DNA from: Metapseudomonas boanensis
GTDB lineage: Bacteria > Pseudomonadota > Gammaproteobacteria > Pseudomonadales > Pseudomonadaceae
DNA: 64,000 bases
Direction of reading: 5' to 3'
NCBI RefSeq assembly: GCF_018704125.1
Contig: NZ_JAGTIS010000006.1
Location: forward strand, 241,795-305,794
A program made the translations under genes and the position numbers. This document shows positions 9,626 through 18,801 of the stretch, piece by piece. The notes under the pieces were generated by a model, which ran no database searches, had not been told where the DNA came from, and saw only the letters and a program-made list of their open reading frames with translations. The stretch's first letter is position 1; the number at the start of each line of letters is the position of its first letter.

Positions 9626-10624
9626 TCAGCTTTTCTGCGCCCGATAGGCGCCTGGCGTCAGTCCGGTCCACTTCTTGAAGGCCCGGTGAAAGGCCGAGGG
9701 CTCGGAAAAGCCGAGTTGCTCGGCGATATCCTGGATCGACAGTTCGTCCCGACCGAGATGGTAGATGGCCAGGTCACGGCGCAGGTGGTCTTTCAGCTCC
9801 TGAAAGCTCGGTCCTTCTTCACGCAGGTGGCGACGCAAGGTCTGTGGGCTCATGTGCAATTGCTGCGCCACCGTTTCCAGGTCTGGCCAGTTGCGGCAGT
9901 CGCGGCCGAGCAGGCGGCGGATCTGGCTGGTCAGGCTGTCGCCGCCATCCGGGCGGGCCAGCAGATCTGCGGGCGAGTGTTCGAGGAAGTGCTTGAGGGT
10001 GCGTTCGTCTTGCAGCAGCGGCATTGCCAGGTAGCGCGCCTGGAACACCAGGCTGGTGCGTTCCGCCCCAAAGCACCGGGTGGTTGGGAAGAGCAGTTCG
10101 TACTCGCCGGCGTGGGACGGTTCAGCGTAGGAGAAGGTGGCTTCTGTCAGGCGGATACGCTGGCCTATGAGCCAGCTTGCCAGGCGATGCCAGATGACCA
10201 GCAGGCTTTCTACCAGGAAATGGTCCGGGTCCCAGAGCGCCGAGTCGTCCACGGACAGTCGTGCCAGGTCGCCTACGCGCTCCAGCCGGATGCCCGGCCC
10301 ATCGGGGAAAAGACTGTAGAAGAGGGTGCCTCGATTGAGCGCCTTGTCCAGAGTCCGGCAGTGGATGATCGCGTGGCACATCATGGCGAAGGTGCCGCGC
10401 TTGCTGCGCTGCTGGCCAACGCCCATGTATTCGTCGTCCAGGGCTGCCCAGAGCACCTGCATCAACCGACTGAACTGCTCCGGCGCGACCCGTGCCCGGG
10501 GTTCCATGAGCAGTGCAGGCTGGATGCCGGCAGAGCGCAGCAGTAGTTCGCAGTCAAGGCCGTGGCGTTTCGGCCCTCTGAGGGCGGCGCGGACGAAATG
10601 GCTGGCGATGGTGCGCTCGCGCAT
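9626..10624 (-). CDS. AraC-family transcriptional regulator
   Basis: A 332-residue regulator: an N-terminal domain of the arabinose-binding AraC type (about 1-220) and a C-terminal double helix-turn-helix (WPDLETVAQQLHMSPQTLRRHL and ELSIQDIAEQLGFSEPSAFHRAFKKWTG). The start at 10624 has AGGAAG 7 bases upstream; the open frame continues much further but only mirrors dctA. Divergent from dctA, and next to a CoA-linked catabolic operon; its target is unknown. Confidence 0.92.
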   Translation of the reverse strand: MRERTIASHFVRAALRGPKRHGLDCELLLRSAGIQPALLMEPRARVAPEQFSRLMQVLWAALDDEYMGVGQQRSKRGTFAMMCHAIIHCRTLDKALNRGTLFYSLFPDGPGIRLERVGDLARLSVDDSALWDPDHFLVESLLVIWHRLASWLIGQRIRLTEATFSYAEPSHAGEYELLFPTTRCFGAERTSLVFQARYLAMPLLQDERTLKHFLEHSPADLLARPDGGDSLTSQIRRLLGRDCRNWPDLETVAQQLHMSPQTLRRHLREEGPSFQELKDHLRRDLAIYHLGRDELSIQDIAEQLGFSEPSAFHRAFKKWTGLTPGAYRAQKS

Positions 10625-10948
10625 CGATGACTTCCTGGGGCGGGAGAGGGGCGATGGTAGGTCGCCTGCTCGGGCGGCGACAAGGGCGAAAGTGGCGGAT
10701 TTCCCCCTGGGGCGCAGGCGGAAACCCGCCATTCGGTTGGATTGGTGTTTTGTTTGTGCTCTATCAAGGCATTGATTTATAAGGGTTTTATATTTTTTTA
10801 GGATTGGCACAGGGCTTGCGATAGGGAAATCGCCGTCCATTCGACTGGACCGCACAACAACAAAGTCTCCCAGCCAGGGAGATGTGTCGAACATGGTGAC
10901 GCCGGGGTGTACGGAACACGCTTGGTGCCACACGAAAGGAACACTGCC
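10625..10948. other. Divergent promoter region of dctA and the AraC-type gene
   Basis: No gene is seen. The AT-rich part (about 10750-10800) precedes a strong sigma-54 promoter; an activator such as DctD would be expected to bind upstream, but I could not identify a clear site. Confidence 0.6.
10804..10820 (+). promoter_or_regulatory. Sigma-54 (RpoN) promoter of dctA
   Basis: TTGGCAC-AGGGC-TTGCG matches the -24/-12 consensus (GG at 10806-10807, GC at 10818-10819, 12 bases apart). dctA genes are classic RpoN/DctBD targets, and the site lies about 130 bases before the dctA start. Confidence 0.88.
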
Positions 10949-12247
10949 ATGTCCCGCCAACCGTTCTACAAGAGCTTGTATGTCCAGGTCATCGTTGCCA
11001 TTGCTGTCGGCATCCTCCTGGGCCATTTCTATCCGGAAACCGGCGTCGCGCTGAAGCCCCTGGGCGACGGCTTCGTCAAGCTGATCAAGATGGCCATCGC
11101 GCCCATCATCTTCTGTACCGTGGTCAGCGGCATCGCCGGTATGCAGGACATGAAGGCAGTAGGCAAGACCGGCGGCTATGCGCTGCTGTATTTCGAGATC
11201 GTTTCTACCGTTGCGCTGCTCATCGGCCTGGTGGTGGTGAACGTTGTGCAGCCGGGCGTTGGCATGCACGTCGATCCGAGCACCCTGGATACGAAGGGCA
11301 TCGCTGCCTTCGCCGCTGCCGGCGAGCAGCAGAGCACCGTGGCTTTCCTGCTCAATGTGATTCCGAGCACTGTCGTCGGCGCCTTCGCCAATGGTGACAT
11401 CCTCCAGGTGCTGTTCTTCTCCGTGATCTTCGCCTTCGCCCTGCAGCGCATGGGTGACTACGGCAAGCCGATTCTGGAGTTCATCGACCGTATCGCTCAT
11501 GTCATGTTCGGCATCATCAACATGATCATGAAGGTCGCCCCCATCGGTGCTTTCGGCGCCATGGCCTTCACTATCGGCCAGTACGGTGTGGGCTCGTTGG
11601 TGCAACTCGGCCAACTGATGCTGTGCTTCTACATCACCTGCGTGTTCTTCATCCTGGTGGTCCTGGGTGGCATCGCCCGCGCCCATGGTTTCAGCGTCCT
11701 GCGCTTCATCAAGTACATCCGCGAAGAACTGCTGATCGTGCTGGGCACCTCGTCCTCCGAATCGGCTCTGCCGCGCATGCTGAAAAAGATGGAGAAGCTG
11801 GGTGCGAACAAGTCCGTAGTCGGTCTGGTAATCCCCACTGGCTACTCGTTCAACCTCGACGGCACGTCCATCTACCTGACCATGGCTGCGGTGTTCATCG
11901 CCCAGGCCACTGACACGCCGATGGATATCACTCACCAGATCACCCTGCTGCTGGTGCTGCTGGTGGCCTCCAAGGGCGCTGCTGGCGTGACCGGATCCGG
12001 GTTCATCGTGTTGGCCGCCACCCTGTCCGCCGTTGGCCATCTGCCGGTTGCTGGCCTGGCATTGATCCTCGGTATCGACCGTTTCATGTCCGAAGCCCGT
12101 GCCCTGACCAACCTGATCGGCAATGGCGTGGCCACCATCGTCGTCGCCAAGTGGTGCAAGCAGCTCGATGAAACCATCCTGCAGAGCGAACTGGCCAGCG
12201 GCGGCAAGGTCGCCGAGCCGAGCGCCGCCCCGCAGACGGCTGCCTGA
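10949..12247 (+). CDS. dctA: C4-dicarboxylate:cation symporter DctA
   Basis: Imports succinate, fumarate and malate with protons or sodium. The 432-residue product is a DAACS-family transporter: [22 protein letters not shown] near the N terminus, the serine-rich re-entrant loop [13 protein letters not shown], and the substrate-binding [17 protein letters not shown] and [12 protein letters not shown] motifs. The start ATG at 10949 has AAAGGA upstream. A sigma-54 promoter precedes it and an intrinsic terminator follows. Confidence 0.97.
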   Translation: MSRQPFYKSLYVQVIVAIAVGILLGHFYPETGVALKPLGDGFVKLIKMAIAPIIFCTVVSGIAGMQDMKAVGKTGGYALLYFEIVSTVALLIGLVVVNVVQPGVGMHVDPSTLDTKGIAAFAAAGEQQSTVAFLLNVIPSTVVGAFANGDILQVLFFSVIFAFALQRMGDYGKPILEFIDRIAHVMFGIINMIMKVAPIGAFGAMAFTIGQYGVGSLVQLGQLMLCFYITCVFFILVVLGGIARAHGFSVLRFIKYIREELLIVLGTSSSESALPRMLKKMEKLGANKSVVGLVIPTGYSFNLDGTSIYLTMAAVFIAQATDTPMDITHQITLLLVLLVASKGAAGVTGSGFIVLAATLSAVGHLPVAGLALILGIDRFMSEARALTNLIGNGVATIVVAKWCKQLDETILQSELASGGKVAEPSAAPQTAA

Positions 12248-12291
12248 TCGGCTAAAGAAACAGCGTTCTCCTCCTGGTGGGGAGGCATTTC

Positions 12292-12318
12292 AAGCCCGGC
12301 GTTGTGCCGGGCTTTTTT
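12292..12318 (+). terminator. Intrinsic terminator after dctA
   Basis: AAGCCCGGC-GTTGT-GCCGGGCTTTTTT, about 45 bases past the dctA stop, with a six-T tail. Confidence 0.93.
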
Positions 12319-12341
12319 GTGGATCAACGGTAAGCGTAAAA

Positions 12342-12380
12342 CCCTCTCCCCCGGCGCCTCTCCACTCCGGGGAGAGGGGC
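12342..12380. repeat. CCCTCTCCCC...GGGGAGAGGG inverted repeat
   Basis: Arms CCCTCTCCCC and GGGGAGAGGGG enclose about 18 bases. The same arm motif recurs near 25.5, 33.8 and 54.3 kb, defining a second short interspersed repeat family distinct from the GTAGGAGCGAG type. Confidence 0.7.
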
Positions 12381-12478
12381 TGATCGATTGCGTCAATTCG
12401 CTCTGAGCGCTTGCGTCATTGAGAGCGTTGGCGGCTGGCGCCTAACCTGCGGCACGACTTCAGCCCAGAGAGCTCCCT

Positions 12479-13618
12479 ATGCAGCGCATTCATTTCGAGA
12501 CCGAACACAACATGTTCCGCGAGTCCTTCCGCAGCTTTCTGCAGAAAGAGGTGGTGCCGCATCAGGAGGCCTGGGAGGCCGCCGGCGTGGTCGACCGCAA
12601 TGTGTGGAAAAAGGCGGGGGAGATGGGGTTTCTCCTGCCATGGGCTGATGAGGAGTATGGCGGCGCCGGACTGAAGGACTTCCGCTACGAGCAGATCATG
12701 GCGGAGGAGCTGGCCTACATCAACGAGCCGGGCTTCATGATCCCTCTGCATTCGGCGCTCTGTGGTCCTTACATTGCCGAGTACGGCAATGCCGAGCAGA
12801 AAGCGCGGTTCCTGCCGGGGATCATTCGCGGCGAAACCATTCTCGCGGTGGCCATGACCGAGCCGAGCGCCGGCTCCGACCTTGCCGGCATGCGAACCAC
12901 GGCCGTCGACAAGGGCGACCATTACCTGCTCAACGGCTCCAAGGTATTCATCTCCAATGGCCTGCTGGCCGATGTGGTGATCGTTGCTGCCAAGACCGAT
13001 CCGGCGAACAAGCACGCGATGGGACTGTTTCTGGTCGAGCGTGACATGGAGGGCTTCGAGCGTGGACGTAACCTCAAGAAACTCGGCATGAAGAGCCAGG
13101 ACACCGCCGAGCTGTTCTTCAACAACGTTAGGGTGCCCAAGGAAAACCTGCTGGGCGATGCCAAGGCAGGCTTCTTCTATCTGATGAACATGCTCGCCCA
13201 GGAGCGTCTGACCAACGCTTGCGGTGCGGTGGCCGGAGCCGAGGCGGCGTTGCTCACCACCATCGACTATGTGAAGGAGCGCAAGGCGTTCGACCGGACC
13301 GTGGCGAGTTTCCAGAATACCCGTTTCAAGCTGGCCGAGATGCGAACCCAGATCGACGTTGCGCAGGTGTTCACCGACCGCTGCGTGATGGATCACAACT
13401 TGATGAAGCTGACGCCGGAAGTGGCGGCCGAGGCCAAGCTCTTCACCACCGAGCTGCTGTGCAAGGTGGTCGACGAAGGTGTGCAATTGCACGGCGGCTG
13501 GGGCTACATGTGGGAGTACCCGATCTGCAAGATGTATGCGAATGCGCGCATCCAGCGCATCTTCGCCGGCACCTCGGAAATCATGAAAGAGATCATCAGT
13601 CGTGGGATGAAGATCTAA
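12479..13618 (+). CDS. Acyl-CoA dehydrogenase
   Basis: FAD-dependent dehydrogenase introducing a 2,3-double bond into an acyl-CoA. The 379-residue length is standard. Signatures: AVAMTEPSAGSDLAGMRTTA (ACAD signature 1), NGSKVFISNG, and C-terminal QLHGGWGYMWEYPICKMYANARIQRIFAGTSEIMKEI. Catalytic base position around GTSE at the C terminus is conserved. First gene of a three-gene cluster with an amidohydrolase-like protein and a CoA-transferase, so it probably acts on an unusual acyl-CoA. Substrate unknown. Confidence 0.93.
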   Translation: MQRIHFETEHNMFRESFRSFLQKEVVPHQEAWEAAGVVDRNVWKKAGEMGFLLPWADEEYGGAGLKDFRYEQIMAEELAYINEPGFMIPLHSALCGPYIAEYGNAEQKARFLPGIIRGETILAVAMTEPSAGSDLAGMRTTAVDKGDHYLLNGSKVFISNGLLADVVIVAAKTDPANKHAMGLFLVERDMEGFERGRNLKKLGMKSQDTAELFFNNVRVPKENLLGDAKAGFFYLMNMLAQERLTNACGAVAGAEAALLTTIDYVKERKAFDRTVASFQNTRFKLAEMRTQIDVAQVFTDRCVMDHNLMKLTPEVAAEAKLFTTELLCKVVDEGVQLHGGWGYMWEYPICKMYANARIQRIFAGTSEIMKEIISRGMKI

Positions 13619-13673
13619 GTCAGGCGAGCTCTCCGCATGGCGCACCCAACGATCTAACTTTCGCCTACCGTAG

Positions 13674-13691
13674 CCCGGACATCAGTCCGGG
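13674..13691. repeat. CCCGGAC/GTCCGGG hairpin
   Basis: CCCGGAC-ATCA-GTCCGGG preceded by GTAG, between the dehydrogenase and amidohydrolase genes. It resembles the GTAGCCCGGAT-type elements seen also near 36.8 kb. Confidence 0.55.
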
Positions 13692-13720
13692 GTTCCCCGC
13701 GTACCAGGGAGGTAACAGTC

Positions 13721-14551
13721 ATGTCCAACGCACAAGGCGCCATAGACGCCTGGGCCCAGCTGGCCACCGGCCGTACCCGCGAGCTCATTCCCGAAGCGGT
13801 GCGCCTGTTCGAGAAATCCGGCACCACGGCGCTGCTCGACAAGGGCCTCAGCCCCGAGGAAACCGTGGCCGAGATGGACAAGGCTGGCATCAACAAGCTG
13901 ATGATCAGCGCCTGGTGCCGGCCCGAACGCTGGGTCAGCAGTAATGACGAGGTGGCTGAATACACCCGCGCCTATCCTGGGCGATTCGTCGGCGTTGCCG
14001 CGGTTGATATGAGCCGGCCCATGGCCGCCGTGCACGAGTTGGAGCGCGCTGTTACCGAGCTGGGCTGCAAAGCCCTGCGCGTGGTGCCATGGCTTTGGAA
14101 GCTGCCGCCAAACCACCGTCTCTATTACCCGCTCTACGTAAAGTGCATCGAGCTGGACATCCCGTTCTGCACCCAGGTCGGTCACACTGGCCCGTTGATG
14201 CCCTCGGAAACCGGTCGCCCAGTGCCCTACCTCGATGAGGTGGCACTGGATTTCCCCGAGCTGCGCGTCGTCGCCGGGCACATCGGCCATCCCTGGACCG
14301 ACGAGATGATCGGCGTCGCCTGGAAGCACGACAACGTTTATATCGACACCTCGGCCTACCTGCCGCGCTATTACCCGCAGGCCTTGCTGCAGTACATGCA
14401 GAGCTATGGTCAGGACAAGGTACTGTTTGGCAGCAACTTCCCCCAGCTTTCGCTTTCGCGCTGTATGGAACAGGTAGCCGAACTGGAGTTGTCGGAGGAG
14501 GTGCGGAACAAGTTTCTCCACGGCAATGCGCGCCGAGTGTTCAAACTGTGA
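13721..14551 (+). CDS. Amidohydrolase-2-family TIM-barrel protein lacking canonical metal ligands
   Basis: A 276-residue protein with the amidohydrolase-related fold: CTQVGHTGP and VVAGHIGHPWTDEM carry the usual barrel histidines, and VYIDTSAYLPRYYP is typical. However, the N-terminal metal motif, normally DxHxH, reads IDAWAQ, and the catalytic Asp segment GSDFP reads GSNFP. Loss of both suggests altered chemistry or a non-catalytic role; I recall a Pseudomonas subfamily with the same DVWAQ start, so this may be a family trait. Lies between the dehydrogenase and CoA-transferase genes; the start has GGAGG 11 bases upstream. Confidence 0.85.
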   Translation: MSNAQGAIDAWAQLATGRTRELIPEAVRLFEKSGTTALLDKGLSPEETVAEMDKAGINKLMISAWCRPERWVSSNDEVAEYTRAYPGRFVGVAAVDMSRPMAAVHELERAVTELGCKALRVVPWLWKLPPNHRLYYPLYVKCIELDIPFCTQVGHTGPLMPSETGRPVPYLDEVALDFPELRVVAGHIGHPWTDEMIGVAWKHDNVYIDTSAYLPRYYPQALLQYMQSYGQDKVLFGSNFPQLSLSRCMEQVAELELSEEVRNKFLHGNARRVFKL

Positions 14552-14588
14552 AGGGCCAATGCCCTGTCCCATGAATCCAGGAGTCGCC

Positions 14589-15770
14589 ATGAAAGGCCCG
14601 CTTTCCTCACTGAAGATCCTTGATTTCTCAACCCTGCTGCCGGGGCCGTTCGCTTCGTTGCTGCTCGCCGACATGGGCGCCGAGGTGTTGCGTGTGGAGT
14701 CGCCCAGCCGCATGGATCTGGTGCGCGCGCTGCCGCCTCATGACGGCGGGACGTCCACCAGCCACGCTTATCTCAATCGTAACAAGCGCAGCATCGCGCT
14801 GGACCTCAAGCGGCCCGAGGCGGTGGAGGTGGTCAAGCAGCTGGTGCGTGAATACGACATCGTGCTGGAGCAGTTCCGGCCTGGGGTCATGGACAAGCTG
14901 GGCCTCGGCTATGAAGCGCTCAAAGCGGTGAATCCCAGGCTGATCTATGTCTCCATCACTGGCTACGGCCAGACGGGGCCTTACCGCGACCGCGCAGGCC
15001 ACGACATCAACTACCTGGCCATCTCCGGCATCGCCAGCTACACCGGGCGTCGCGACGGCGGTCCGTTGCCATTGGGCGTGCAGCTCGCGGACATTGCCGG
15101 AGGCTCGCTGCATGGGGTGATGGGTTTGCTGGCCGCGGTGATCCAGCGCCAGGCAACGGGGGAGGGGCAGCAGGTGGACGTGAGCATGACTGACTGCGCC
15201 TTCAGCCTGCACGCGATGGCCGGCGCCGGCTATCTGGGCGCGGGGGTGGAGCCGGGTATGGAGAGTCAGGTGCTTAACGGCGGTAGCTTCTATGACTATT
15301 ACCGCACCCGCGATGGCCGCTGGATCTCAGTCGGCAGCCTGGAGCCGCAGTTCATGCAGTCATTTTGCGCCGCAATTGGCCGTCCTGAACTGGCTGCACG
15401 GGGCCTGTCTCCCAAGCCGGAAGATCAGCGTGAACTGAAGCGCGCCATCGAAGTCGAGTTCGAGAAGCGCGATTTCGCCGATTGGTGCGAGGTATTCGCC
15501 ACCCTTGATGCCTGCGTCGAGCCTATGTTGCCGCTGTCCGAAGCTGTCGAGCACCCGCAGATCAAGGCACGCGGCCTTGTGGTGGAAGTCCCTCGCGAAG
15601 GCCTGCCCGCGCAGAAGCAGATCGCCTGCCCGATCAAGTTCTCCTCCGGCCTGCCAGAGCCACGCCATGCTGGCGGGGCGGTCGGCTCCCATACCGCCCA
15701 AGTGCTGGCGGAACTGGGTTACTCGGCCGAGCAGGTCGCGGCGCTGAAGGCCGCTCAGGTAACGGGATAA
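14589..15770 (+). CDS. Family III CoA-transferase / alpha-methylacyl-CoA racemase-like protein
   Basis: A 393-residue CaiB/BaiF-family protein. AGHDINYLAISG (His near 138) and GVQLADIAGGSLHG (Asp near 168) match the catalytic His and Asp of alpha-methylacyl-CoA racemases; Asp 168 is also the position used by formyl-CoA-type transferases. LEQFRPGVMDKLGLGYEAL is typical. The start ATG 14589 has AGGAG 5 bases upstream; the frame is open back to 14526 without support. With the two preceding genes it probably forms a catabolic operon for a branched or unusual acid. Confidence 0.9.
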   Translation: MKGPLSSLKILDFSTLLPGPFASLLLADMGAEVLRVESPSRMDLVRALPPHDGGTSTSHAYLNRNKRSIALDLKRPEAVEVVKQLVREYDIVLEQFRPGVMDKLGLGYEALKAVNPRLIYVSITGYGQTGPYRDRAGHDINYLAISGIASYTGRRDGGPLPLGVQLADIAGGSLHGVMGLLAAVIQRQATGEGQQVDVSMTDCAFSLHAMAGAGYLGAGVEPGMESQVLNGGSFYDYYRTRDGRWISVGSLEPQFMQSFCAAIGRPELAARGLSPKPEDQRELKRAIEVEFEKRDFADWCEVFATLDACVEPMLPLSEAVEHPQIKARGLVVEVPREGLPAQKQIACPIKFSSGLPEPRHAGGAVGSHTAQVLAELGYSAEQVAALKAAQVTG

Positions 15771-15809
15771 GGGTTAGCCAAGGAGCGCTTTGCACTCCCA
15801 AGGCCCCGA

Positions 15810-16304
15810 CTATTCCTGTCGCTGCTCCCCACTGAATACCAGGGTCACCCGGCAACGTCGGCAGTAGTAGCGTCGTCCTTGTGCCACCAATGCGTGGCGC
15901 TGAGGGGAGAAGGGAAAATCGTTATCCGGGCAGGCGCAGCGGTAGAGATAGCGGGTGGTCTTGCGTCGCTTCACCTCATACGTATGGCAGCGATTGGGCG
16001 GCAGCTCGTAGACGCCGCGCATGATCAGCTGCCACTCCTCGCCATGCGGCTGGATACGGGGACCAAACAGCTGGTGCGCGATGAGGTGTGCGACTTCGTG
16101 GGCCACGGTCTGCTTGAGGAAGTCGTCCTGGTTCTCGCGGTAGAGCTGCGGGTTGAAGCGCAGTTTGTTCTCGTGGAGATGGGCGACACCGGCCTTCTGC
16201 CCCCGAAGTTTGAAACTCACCTCGGGGCGGGGGAAGGCGCGCTTGAAGAAGGCTTCGGCCTGCTGGTAGCAGGCCTCGACGCGGGCGTGTATCTGCTCGG
16301 GCAT
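15810..16304 (-). CDS. sprT: SprT-family zinc metalloprotease-like protein
   Basis: A 164-residue protein with the metal-binding TVAHEVAHLIAHQLFG (HEVAH at 69-73) and, at the C terminus, zinc-ribbon-like cysteines (YRCACPDNDF ... YYCRRCRVTLVF). This is the bacterial SprT architecture. The physiological role of SprT in bacteria is poorly defined. Convergent with the CoA-transferase gene. Confidence 0.93.
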   Translation of the reverse strand: MPEQIHARVEACYQQAEAFFKRAFPRPEVSFKLRGQKAGVAHLHENKLRFNPQLYRENQDDFLKQTVAHEVAHLIAHQLFGPRIQPHGEEWQLIMRGVYELPPNRCHTYEVKRRKTTRYLYRCACPDNDFPFSPQRHALVAQGRRYYCRRCRVTLVFSGEQRQE

Positions 16305-16386
16305 AGTGAAACTCCAGTGGGCTGCGATTATGCCGCAAAGCCCGCGCTAGCCGGATGCGATGACGCCGAGCGGTCGGGTGCCCAAT

Positions 16387-16412
16387 GAAAAAGGCCGCCC
16401 GAGGGCGGCCTC
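16387..16412 (-). terminator. Terminator of the Yip1-family gene
   Basis: Read on the reverse strand, AGGCCGCC-CTC-GGGCGGCC is followed by TTTTTCATT, directly after the stop at 16430. Confidence 0.88.
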
Positions 16413-16429
16413 TGTGCTTGCTACTCCTG

Positions 16430-17029
16430 TCAGCTGGTGTAAACCGGGCCCAGACCAAAGCCCCAGAGGATCACGGCTGCGGCGATCATCGCTACCAGTA
16501 CCACCAGGCCCACTGCCAGCACGGAGCTGGAGAACAGGAAGCCTTCATCCTTGGGAATGTTCATGAATGTGGGAATGCCCACATAAAGCAGGTACACCGT
16601 GTAGCAGATCGCCAAAGTGCCGACTGTCGCGCCCAGCCACAGGTGCGGATAGAGCGCAGCCAGGCCGCCAATGAACAGCGGGGTGGCACAGTAGGCGGCG
16701 AAGACGATGCATTCGGTCACGCTTGGATTGGCGTCGTAGGTGCGAGCCATCCAGTGGATGAATCCGCCCATGACTGCCACGCCGGCCAGCATCGCCAGGT
16801 AGGAAAGTATGGACATCTGCAATGCGCTGGCCTGCGTGAGCATGACGGGATCGCCCTTGCCCAGCACCCAGCCCACCTGGGTCGTGCCGATGAATGCGGA
16901 AATTACGGGAATTGCAGCAAGGATCAGGACGTGGGTGAGGTACATGTGGCTGATGCTTTCGTCTTCGCCACGAATCTCCTGCCACTCCTGATCGGGATGA
17001 GTGAAGAGCCCCCAAACGTGGTGGATCAT
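16430..17029 (-). CDS. Yip1-domain inner-membrane protein
   Basis: A 199-residue membrane protein beginning MIHHVWGLFTHPDQEWQEI, the usual N terminus of bacterial Yip1-domain (PF04893-like) proteins, followed by five hydrophobic segments. The start at 17029 is set by a strong AGGAGG; the frame extends upstream only into non-coding sequence. Function is unknown. Confidence 0.88.
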   Translation of the reverse strand: MIHHVWGLFTHPDQEWQEIRGEDESISHMYLTHVLILAAIPVISAFIGTTQVGWVLGKGDPVMLTQASALQMSILSYLAMLAGVAVMGGFIHWMARTYDANPSVTECIVFAAYCATPLFIGGLAALYPHLWLGATVGTLAICYTVYLLYVGIPTFMNIPKDEGFLFSSSVLAVGLVVLVAMIAAAVILWGFGLGPVYTS

Positions 17030-17195
17030 GCTGAACACCTCCTCATTATTATGAGGTCGCCCCCCAGCGAAGCGCCGGTGACGCGTAGCCAGCGCCGAAC
17101 GGTGCTCGGCCGACCTATGCGACCTTATGTCGCAGTATAGGCAGCAGTTTCGTGCCAAGGGGGCGGGGTTTTTAGAGCGAATCGAAGATTAAAGT

Positions 17196-17792
17196 TCAGT
17201 TGTAATAGCGTTGAAGTATTTCCATCGCCTTGTTGATCGACTGCAGGCGCGAGGTGCTGCCACCCCTGTCTGGATGGTGCACGCTCACCAATTGGCGGTA
17301 CCGCTGTTTGATCAGGGCGAGGTTGAGCGGCTGGCTGCTGTCGTGCAGCCCGAAGAGTTCGAGTGCGGCGCTCTTTTCTTCGCTGCCCTGCATGCGGGTC
17401 CAGAAACTGGCGAGGAGTTTCTCCACGTCCTCTTCGGTGGTGTCCCGCAGATTGGCCAAGTCCAGATAATAGTCACGCAAGGAGTCGAGCTCGCTGATGG
17501 CGGCGCTGCCAGCCTTATAAGGCATGAGCTGGACGCAAAGCGGGCTGATGGCCAGGTGGGCGCTGCGGTCGGCGTGCAGTTGGTCGCGCAGCAGGTAGAG
17601 TGCGTTGAACACCAGGAAGTGGGTGCGAAACAGCACCAGCTTGTCAGTGAGTTCGAGGTGGGGAATGTGCGTGGAGTGGCGCGTCTTGAGGCGCTGGATC
17701 AACTCGTATTCGCTCAGGCCGAGCGGGGCCTCGCGTAGCAGCTCGTGGAGCTGTTCGCTGAGGTCCTGGGCGGGGTCGAGGTCGGTGGTCAT
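17196..17792 (-). CDS. DnaJ-related protein with C-terminal J domain
   Basis: A 198-residue protein with an N-terminal domain (DLSEQLHELLREAPLGLSEYELIQRL) of the DnaJ-related family and a C-terminal J domain, ALIKQRYRQLVSVHHPDRGG, retaining the HPD triad that stimulates Hsp70 ATPase. Probably a specialised DnaK co-chaperone; the client is unknown. Divergent from ttcA. Confidence 0.88.
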   Translation of the reverse strand: MTTDLDPAQDLSEQLHELLREAPLGLSEYELIQRLKTRHSTHIPHLELTDKLVLFRTHFLVFNALYLLRDQLHADRSAHLAISPLCVQLMPYKAGSAAISELDSLRDYYLDLANLRDTTEEDVEKLLASFWTRMQGSEEKSAALELFGLHDSSQPLNLALIKQRYRQLVSVHHPDRGGSTSRLQSINKAMEILQRYYN

Positions 17793-17892
17793 CGCCGGAG
17801 CCTAGCACAGGGCGATGATGGGGCTGGGGCGAAGCGCACTTTGTGCGTAAAATAGCCAGCTTTTCGCATCTCTCCCCGGATTTCAAAGCACC

Positions 17893-18717
17893 ATGGGCAC
17901 CCTTTCGGTCAATCAGAACAAACTGCAGAAACGTATTCGTCGCCTGGCCGGCGAAGCCATCGCCGACTTCAACATGATCGAGGACGGCGACAAGGTGATG
18001 GTCTGCCTGTCCGGTGGCAAGGACAGCTACACCATGCTCGACGTGCTGCTGTACTTGCAGAAGGTGGCGCCGATCAAGTTCGAGCTCGTCGCGGTGAACA
18101 TGGACCAGAAGCAGCCCGGTTTTCCCGAACACGTGCTGCCGGCCTACCTGGAGTCCATCGGTGTGCCGTATCACATCATCGAGAAGGACACCTACTCGGT
18201 GGTGAAGGAGAAAATCCCGGAGGGCAAGACCACCTGCTCGCTGTGCTCGCGCCTGCGTCGTGGCACTCTTTATACGTTCGCCGACGAAATCGGTGCGACC
18301 AAGATGGCCCTTGGGCACCACCGCGACGACATTCTGGAAACCTTCTTCCTTAATATGTTCTACGGCGGCACCCTCAAGGCCATGCCGCCGAAACTGCGTG
18401 CAGACGATGGCCGCAACGTGGTGATCCGCCCGCTGGCCTACTGCAACGAGGCGGATATCGAGGCCTACTCCAACCTCAAGGAGTTCCCGATCATCCCGTG
18501 CAACCTGTGCGGATCGCAGGAAAACCTCCAGCGCCAAGTGGTCAAGGAAATGCTCCAGGACTGGGAGCGCAAATCGCCGGGCCGTACCGAAATCATGTTC
18601 CGTGCCCTGCAGAACGTCGTGCCTTCGCAGTTGGCCGACCGCAACCTGTTCGACTTCACCAACCTGCGTATCGACGAAAACGCCGCGCCGCGTACGCTGG
18701 ACGTCGTCAACATCTGA
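17893..18717 (+). CDS. ttcA: tRNA 2-thiocytidine biosynthesis protein TtcA
   Basis: ATP- and iron-sulfur-dependent enzyme that thiolates C32 of certain tRNAs. The 274-residue product has the PP-loop [12 protein letters not shown] (residues 38-49), the [10 protein letters not shown] cysteine pair and [13 protein letters not shown], which supply the cluster ligands. Length is standard. Confidence 0.97.
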   Translation: MGTLSVNQNKLQKRIRRLAGEAIADFNMIEDGDKVMVCLSGGKDSYTMLDVLLYLQKVAPIKFELVAVNMDQKQPGFPEHVLPAYLESIGVPYHIIEKDTYSVVKEKIPEGKTTCSLCSRLRRGTLYTFADEIGATKMALGHHRDDILETFFLNMFYGGTLKAMPPKLRADDGRNVVIRPLAYCNEADIEAYSNLKEFPIIPCNLCGSQENLQRQVVKEMLQDWERKSPGRTEIMFRALQNVVPSQLADRNLFDFTNLRIDENAAPRTLDVVNI

Positions 18718-18728
18718 CCCAGGCCTTT

Positions 18729-18763
18729 GTAGGAGCGAGCAAGCTCGCGAGCAAGCTCGCTCC
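18729..18763. repeat. Short REP-like inverted repeat
   Basis: GTAGGAGCGAGC-AAGCTCGCGAGCAAGCTCGCTCC: both arms close together, a compact version of the element, after ttcA. Confidence 0.8.
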
Positions 18764-18801
18764 AATGAGCAACGGGTCGTGCCGGATCGCAAGGACAACG
18801 C

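Noticed and set aside
10625..12040. N-terminal extension of the AraC-type reading frame
   Set aside because: The added 470 or so codons are antisense to dctA; a good ribosome binding site supports the start at 10624.
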